8,466 nucleotides of DNA, taken from assembly GCA_035553055.1 (NCBI GenBank), contig DATNEK010000148.1, positions 1 to 8,466 of the forward strand, given 5' to 3'. This document shows positions 4,605 to 8,466 of the stretch, in pieces. The first letter of the stretch is position 1, and the number at the start of each line of letters is the position of its first letter. A program made the translations under genes and the position numbers. Below the pieces are notes generated by a model that worked only from the letters and a program-made list of their open reading frames with translations, did no database searches and was not told the DNA's origin. Source of the DNA: Chersky-822 sp035553055. Its GTDB lineage: Bacteria > Actinomycetota > Actinomycetes > Streptosporangiales > Streptosporangiaceae.

Positions 4605-6887
4605 GTGAGCGATGAATCGCTGGCATTTCATGTGCCCGGCCGATTTGGCGCCGGTTCACGGGTGGCCAGCTACCTGATTGAAGAGCAGATCGGCCAGGGC
4701 GGGATGGCGGTGGTGTTCCGCGCGCACGACGACCGGCTCGACCGGACGGTCGCGCTCAAGATTCTCGCCCCGGCCCTGGCTGCCGACGAGGCGTTCAGGC
4801 AGCGGTTCATCAGGGAGTCGCGGGCGGCCGCCGCGGTGGATGACCCGCACATCATTCCGGTGTTCGAGGCTGGCGAAGCCGGCGGCGTGCTGTTCATCGC
4901 GATGCGCTTCGTGCGCGGCGGCGACGTGCGCTCGCTGATCGCCGAGGTCGGTCTGCTGTCGGCCGACCGGGTCGCTGACATGGTCGTCCAGGCGGCGTCG
5001 GCGCTCGATGCCGCCCACCATCGCGGCCTTGTGCACAGAGATGTCAAGCCAGCGAACATGCTTCTCGACGCCGGCCCGAGCGGGCATGACCGGCCCGATC
5101 ACGTGTACTTGTCCGACTTCGGCCTGAGCAAATGGTCGCTGCAGGCAACCGGGCTCACCGAATCGGGAACGTTTCTTGGCACGCTCGACTACATCGCTCC
5201 CGAGCAGATCGAGGGCAAGTTCGTCGACGGCAAGGCCGACCAGTATTCGCTGGCCTGCGCGGCGTTTGAGATGCTCACCGGGAGCCCGCCGTTCCGCAAG
5301 CAGGAAGCAATGGCGGTGATGCACGCGCAATTGGCAGAGCCGCCGCCCCCGGTGACTGAGCGCAGGGCAGATCTCCCGCCCGCGGTGAATCAGGTGCTCG
5401 CCAGAGCCATGGCCAAGGCTGTCGCCGACCGCTATCCGACCTGTGGCCAGTTCGCAGTCGCGCTGCGCGAGGCGCTCGGCGGTGTGGCCGCGGTGGGCGG
5501 TGTGGCCGGGCACCCGGCCACGGAAGCGGTGGTCGTGTCGGCGGCCACCCAGGCGGCGACCCCACGCCGGCCGGTCCCCTTCATGCAGCCTGAGGTGCCG
5601 ACTTGGCCGGGCGCCCAGCGAAGTCGGCCGCGAGTAAGCCCGGTGCTGCTCGTCGGCGCCAGCGTCGTGCTCGCGGCCGGCATCGTCGCTGCGGCCATCA
5701 TCGTCAGACCGCACGGGTCGGCCTCATCGAGCCTGGGTGGCCCCTCCTCGATCTCGCCTTCCCACTCGCCGTCCGCCGCGACCACACCGGGAGCCGCGAC
5801 CACACCGGGAGCGGCGTCCGTGTCACCAGCCGGTCAGGCCAGCACGGTCGGCACTGGCAGCGGAGACGGCCAGGCAAGCAAGTCTGGTTACGGTCAGGCA
5901 GGCTTCCGGTTTGGCAACGTACTCAACCCCGCCGCGGCAGGCAGCATCACATCGGTGACCTGGAGTCAGGCCGACACGGCCGTCGCGACCAGTGACAAGA
6001 ACGGCAGCACCTATGTATGGGACGTGACGACGGGCCGGCAAGCCACGCCTCCGTTCGCTGGACCGGGCAGCGCGTTCGCCGCCGCGTTCAGTCCTGATGG
6101 CACCGAGTTGGCCACCGGGTACTCGAACGGGGCGACTTATCTGTGGGATTACAAGACCGGCCAGTTGCTCGCCAAGCTGCGAGATCCAGGAAACGCTGGC
6201 GGCAAGGAAGTCGACTCCGTTGCCTTCAGCCCAGACGGCGGGACACTGGTGACCGGCGACGGCAACGGCTACGCGAACGTGTGGAAGGTGCCGGCAGGCG
6301 GGCACGGAGTCACGTTGGTCACCAGCCTCGCCGATCCGGCCGGGGCTGGCGTGTTCTCGGCCGTCTTCAGCTCCAAGGGCACGCTGGCGACGGGCGACTA
6401 TGACGGCAATGTGTACGTCTGGGACGTGGCAAGCGGTGCGCCCACCGCCACCTTCCCACTGGCGGGCGGTAACTGCCCGACGACGATATGCGCCGCCGTC
6501 AGCGCTCTGGCCTTCAGTGGCGACGGGCGCGTGCTCGCGGCCGGCAACGAGAGCGGCAGTGCCGAGCTGTGGAGCCTCGGCGCGGGAGCGGGCAGCGGGA
6601 TCGACCCGTCGGCCGCGGCGGCGGGCCAGTCAATCTGGGCGTTCTCGTTCAGCGGCTCGGCCCTGCTGGCGATGGCCGACGCGGACGGCCATGTTTATCT
6701 GTATCGGCTCGCCGGCGGTGGCTCGACTGCGCCGATCGGTGCAACGATCGTCGGAGCGCTGAGCGACCCTGACTCGGGCGGCGCTTTCGGCAATCAAGGC
6801 GTCGGGGCTCTTGCATTCAGCCCGGACGGGAGATATCTGGTCACTGGCGACACCAACGGCAACGCTTATCTCTGGCGCACCGGCTGA
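4605..6887 (+). CDS. Membrane Ser/Thr protein kinase with extracellular seven-bladed WD40-like propeller (PkwA-like)
   Basis: A 760-residue receptor-type Hanks kinase. The catalytic domain (about 23-292) is complete: G-Q-G-G loop 30-33, Lys52 in V-A-L-K, Glu71, H-R-D-V-K-P-A-N 144-151, D-F-G 171-173, activation-loop threonines 182/185/189/193, A-P-E 198-200. An Ala/Pro linker leads to one membrane helix at about 347-367, then a Ser/Thr/Pro-rich extracellular stalk (371-430). Residues about 446-760 hold seven propeller blades, each with 'F-S-x-D-G' and a terminal aromatic at 472, 514, 560, 606, 656, 700 (Tyr) and 757. Cys624 and Cys629 lie in a loop between blades 4 and 5. The kinase-plus-seven-WD layout is that of PkwA of Thermomonospora curvata. 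GTG 4605 is chosen because GGGGGG lies 8 bases upstream and VSDES aligns with VTQDS at the start of the next kinase; a TTG at 4572 in the same frame adds 11 residues. Likely job: sense an extracellular ligand and phosphorylate cytoplasmic targets, plausibly the divergent FHA exporter. Confidence 0.93.
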   Translation: MSDESLAFHVPGRFGAGSRVASYLIEEQIGQGGMAVVFRAHDDRLDRTVALKILAPALAADEAFRQRFIRESRAAAAVDDPHIIPVFEAGEAGGVLFIAMRFVRGGDVRSLIAEVGLLSADRVADMVVQAASALDAAHHRGLVHRDVKPANMLLDAGPSGHDRPDHVYLSDFGLSKWSLQATGLTESGTFLGTLDYIAPEQIEGKFVDGKADQYSLACAAFEMLTGSPPFRKQEAMAVMHAQLAEPPPPVTERRADLPPAVNQVLARAMAKAVADRYPTCGQFAVALREALGGVAAVGGVAGHPATEAVVVSAATQAATPRRPVPFMQPEVPTWPGAQRSRPRVSPVLLVGASVVLAAGIVAAAIIVRPHGSASSSLGGPSSISPSHSPSAATTPGAATTPGAASVSPAGQASTVGTGSGDGQASKSGYGQAGFRFGNVLNPAAAGSITSVTWSQADTAVATSDKNGSTYVWDVTTGRQATPPFAGPGSAFAAAFSPDGTELATGYSNGATYLWDYKTGQLLAKLRDPGNAGGKEVDSVAFSPDGGTLVTGDGNGYANVWKVPAGGHGVTLVTSLADPAGAGVFSAVFSSKGTLATGDYDGNVYVWDVASGAPTATFPLAGGNCPTTICAAVSALAFSGDGRVLAAGNESGSAELWSLGAGAGSGIDPSAAAAGQSIWAFSFSGSALLAMADADGHVYLYRLAGGGSTAPIGATIVGALSDPDSGGAFGNQGVGALAFSPDGRYLVTGDTNGNAYLWRTG
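5776..5811 (+). repeat. Exact tandem duplication of an 18-bp unit in the kinase stalk
   Basis: The unit CCGCGACCACACCGGGAG occurs twice with no mismatch (5776-5793, 5794-5811). It encodes A-T-T-P-G-A twice in the Ser/Thr/Pro-rich extracellular stalk just after the membrane helix. Perfect identity suggests a recent slippage event, and in-frame length change of the stalk would be tolerated. Confidence 0.9.
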
Positions 6888-7042
6888 TGCTTGAGCGCGG
6901 TTGAGTGAGGTGAGTTGCGGAGGGACAAGGTCAAACCGGATACTTGGAACACTCATCTGACTGACCTGCGCGGGTTCCGTGTCTTTCCGATGGCCGTGAT
7001 TAGCAGGTCCAGATTCTTAGGGCAATTCAGGAAGATACGGAA

Positions 7043-7071
7043 ATGGCAAAGAACCGGCGGCTCGGTATGCT
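7043..7071 (+). promoter_or_regulatory. Candidate promoter of the second kinase gene
   Basis: ATGGCA (7043-7048, four of six matches to TTGACA) and TATGCT (7066-7071, fits TAnnnT) are separated by an ideal 17 bases. Start of transcription near 7078 would leave a leader of about 24 bases containing the ribosome-binding site. It would let the second kinase be expressed independently of the first. Confidence 0.4.
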
Positions 7072-7092
7072 CTGGCCAGACCGTAACCGCTT

Positions 7093-7097
7093 GGAGG
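7093..7097 (+). promoter_or_regulatory. Ribosome-binding site GGAGG fixing the GTG start of the second kinase
   Basis: GGAGG lies 4 bases before GTG 7102. It is the strongest Shine-Dalgarno match in the window and decides the start, which also aligns with the N-terminus of the first kinase. Confidence 0.75.
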
Positions 7098-7101
7098 CAC
7101 G

Positions 7102-8466
7102 GTGACGCAGGACAGCCCCGGCGTGCCGGGTGGGTTCGGACCCGGCGCACGCATCGCCGGCTATCGGCTTGAAGAGCAGATCGGCCAGGGCGGCATGGCC
7201 GTGGTCTTTCGCGCTCACGATGAGCGTCTCGATCGTATGGTCGCCCTGAAGATCCTTTCTCCCGCGCTGGCCGCTGACGAGGCGTTCAGGCAGCGGTTCA
7301 TACGGGAGTCGCGGGCGGCTGCCGCGGTCGATGACCCGCACATCATCCCGGTATTCGAGGCGGGCGAAGCCGGCGGCGTGCTGTTCATCGCGATGCGGTT
7401 CGTCCGGGGCGGCGATGTGCGTTCGATGCTCGGGGAGTTCGGCGCGCTGCCGCCCGGCCGCGTCGCCGAGATCGTCTCGCAGGTGGCCTCGGCGCTTGAC
7501 GCGGCTCATGGTCACGGCCTGGTGCACAGGGACGTCAAGCCGGCCAACATGCTGCTTGACGCCCGCCCTGGCATGGGCAGGCCGGACCATGTGTACCTGT
7601 CGGACTTTGGCTTGAGCAAGGCCTCGCTGCAGGCGACCGGGCTGACCGGTACCGGTATGTTTCTCGGCACGCTCGACTACATCGCACCCGAGCAGATCGA
7701 GGGCCGCCCAGTTGACGGTCGGGCGGACGAGTACGCGCTCGCCTGTGCGGCTTATGAGCTGATCACCGGATCCCCGCCGTTCCAGCGCGACGACGCGATG
7801 GCGGTCATGTACGCCCAGCTCACTGAGCCACCACCGTCGGCTACCAGCCGCAGGCCCGAGCTGCCCTCGGCGATCGATCACGTGTTCGCCAGAGCACTGG
7901 CCAAGGCGGTCGATGAGCGTTATCAGAGCTGCACCGAATTCGCCGAGGCACTACGCGAGGCCCTCGGCATCAGGCCGTACGACTCAGGCCCTGGTTCGAT
8001 TCCTAGCCGGCCGCATCCGATGACGCAGGTCGTCGGCGCTGTCGAACAGGCCGGGGCGACGGCGCCGGCTGGCCAGCAAGGATCGGGTCCGCAGAGCTTC
8101 GGTCAGCAGGGTTACGGTCAGCCGAGGTCTGGCCCTGGCCAGCCGACTCAGGTGGCATCGGGCAGGGACACCTCGCCTGACCTTACGGCCGAGCACTGGC
8201 AGCAGCCGGCGGACAGCGGCACCCGGCGGCCGTGGTATCGGTCGCCGGCCGCGATCGCGGCCGCGGTCCTGCTCGTGATCGTGGTCGGAGGCGGCGGTAG
8301 CTACCTGGCGCTGCACCACAAAGGCAAAAAGGACAGCCACAAGGTCGTCCCGCTCGCCGTGCCTGGCTGCAGCGCGAACGCCGCCAGCGCCGCCACACGG
8401 AACGTGCCTAGTAGCTTCACGACGGTAGCGGGCGGCAACCCGTTCAGCCTCCAGGTGACCAAGGAC
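7102..8466 (+). CDS. Second membrane Ser/Thr protein kinase, paralogue of the first (3' truncated by window edge)
   Basis: 455 codons are open to the window edge with no stop. The kinase domain (about 21-290) is complete: G-Q-G-G 28-31, Lys50, Glu69, H-R-D-V-K-P-A-N 142-149, D-F-G 168-170, activation-loop threonines 179/182/184/190, A-P-E 195-197. It is roughly three-quarters identical by eye to the upstream kinase, including 55 residues in a row without change. It then diverges: a Gln/Gly/Pro-rich juxtamembrane linker (about 295-375, with QQGYGQ-type motifs), one helix at about 383-403, a basic HHKGKKDSHK, and the start of an ectodomain with Cys423 and the segment AGGNPFSLQVTKD at the edge. 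The last segment resembles blades of YncE/lactonase-type propellers. The protein should be an inner-membrane receptor kinase with its sensor outside. It shares orientation with the first kinase and may be co-transcribed or driven from its own promoter. Ligand unknown. Confidence 0.92.
   Translation, partial: MTQDSPGVPGGFGPGARIAGYRLEEQIGQGGMAVVFRAHDERLDRMVALKILSPALAADEAFRQRFIRESRAAAAVDDPHIIPVFEAGEAGGVLFIAMRFVRGGDVRSMLGEFGALPPGRVAEIVSQVASALDAAHGHGLVHRDVKPANMLLDARPGMGRPDHVYLSDFGLSKASLQATGLTGTGMFLGTLDYIAPEQIEGRPVDGRADEYALACAAYELITGSPPFQRDDAMAVMYAQLTEPPPSATSRRPELPSAIDHVFARALAKAVDERYQSCTEFAEALREALGIRPYDSGPGSIPSRPHPMTQVVGAVEQAGATAPAGQQGSGPQSFGQQGYGQPRSGPGQPTQVASGRDTSPDLTAEHWQQPADSGTRRPWYRSPAAIAAAVLLVIVVGGGGSYLALHHKGKKDSHKVVPLAVPGCSANAASAATRNVPSSFTTVAGGNPFSLQVTKD

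Larger units (their letters stand above)
6888..7101 (+). promoter_or_regulatory. Intergenic region between the two kinase genes
   Basis: The 214 bases are less GC-rich than the genes and hold no rho-independent terminator, so read-through from the first kinase is possible. A promoter-like pair lies at 7043-7071 and GGAGG at 7093-7097 serves the next gene. AGGTCA (6928-6933) and TGACCT (6962-6967) form a short inverted repeat 28 bases apart, of uncertain meaning. An open frame from TTG 6915 overlaps the second kinase start and is not considered a gene. Confidence 0.6.

Noticed and set aside
4656..5714. Long minus-strand frames opposite both kinases (4656-5714 and 7027-7881) that resemble each other
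   Set aside because: Their similarity only reflects the duplicated kinase DNA beneath them. No ribosome-binding site or protein family is seen.
6915..7172. 85-codon frame between and into the second kinase
   Set aside because: It starts with TTG, overlaps the second kinase by 71 bases in another frame and shows no family or codon bias of a gene.
1..8466. CRISPR arrays, insertion sequences, phage genes, rRNA or an intact tRNA
   Set aside because: No regularly spaced repeats, transposase or integrase, terminal inverted repeats or canonical RNA gene was seen; the tRNA-like fold at 4432-4497 lacks an anticodon arm and is listed only as a finding.

Overview
The window comes from a high-GC actinobacterium. 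The evidence is strong G/C preference at third codon positions, GTG starts, Hanks-type Ser/Thr kinases with an extracellular propeller (known from filamentous actinomycetes, e.g. PkwA of Thermomonospora curvata), and an FHA-FHA-ABC exporter of the Mycobacterium tuberculosis Rv1747 type. The genus cannot be named from this stretch.

Layout. (1) 3-125: the last 40 codons of a polar amino-acid ABC transporter ATPase. (2) 215-1654, + strand: a secreted alpha/beta-hydrolase with signal peptide and a GHSLGG nucleophile elbow. (3) 1680-1713: a perfect 12-bp hairpin between convergent genes. (4) 1728-4265, - strand: an 845-residue ABCG-type half-exporter carrying two N-terminal FHA (phosphothreonine-binding) domains. 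(5) 4266-4604: a 339-bp divergent control region with an AT-rich island where promoter-like elements of both strands overlap. (6) 4605-6887, + strand: a membrane Ser/Thr kinase whose ectodomain is one complete seven-bladed WD40-like propeller. (7) 6888-7101: a 214-bp gap with a possible promoter. (8) 7102-8466 and beyond, + strand: a second Ser/Thr kinase with a nearly duplicate catalytic domain but a different membrane anchor and ectodomain, cut by the window edge.

How the genes may work together. In M. tuberculosis the neighbouring kinase PknF phosphorylates Rv1747, and its FHA domains are needed for this. Here the same exporter architecture lies divergent to two paralogous kinases. The simplest reading is a phospho-gated exporter fed by two sensors: the same catalytic head on two different extracellular propeller-like heads, converging on one transporter whose inter-FHA linker carries several Thr-Pro sites. 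This is inferred from architecture and neighbourhood. The exported substrate and the sensed ligands cannot be read from the sequence. The secreted hydrolase and the amino-acid transporter remnant are probably independent of the module.
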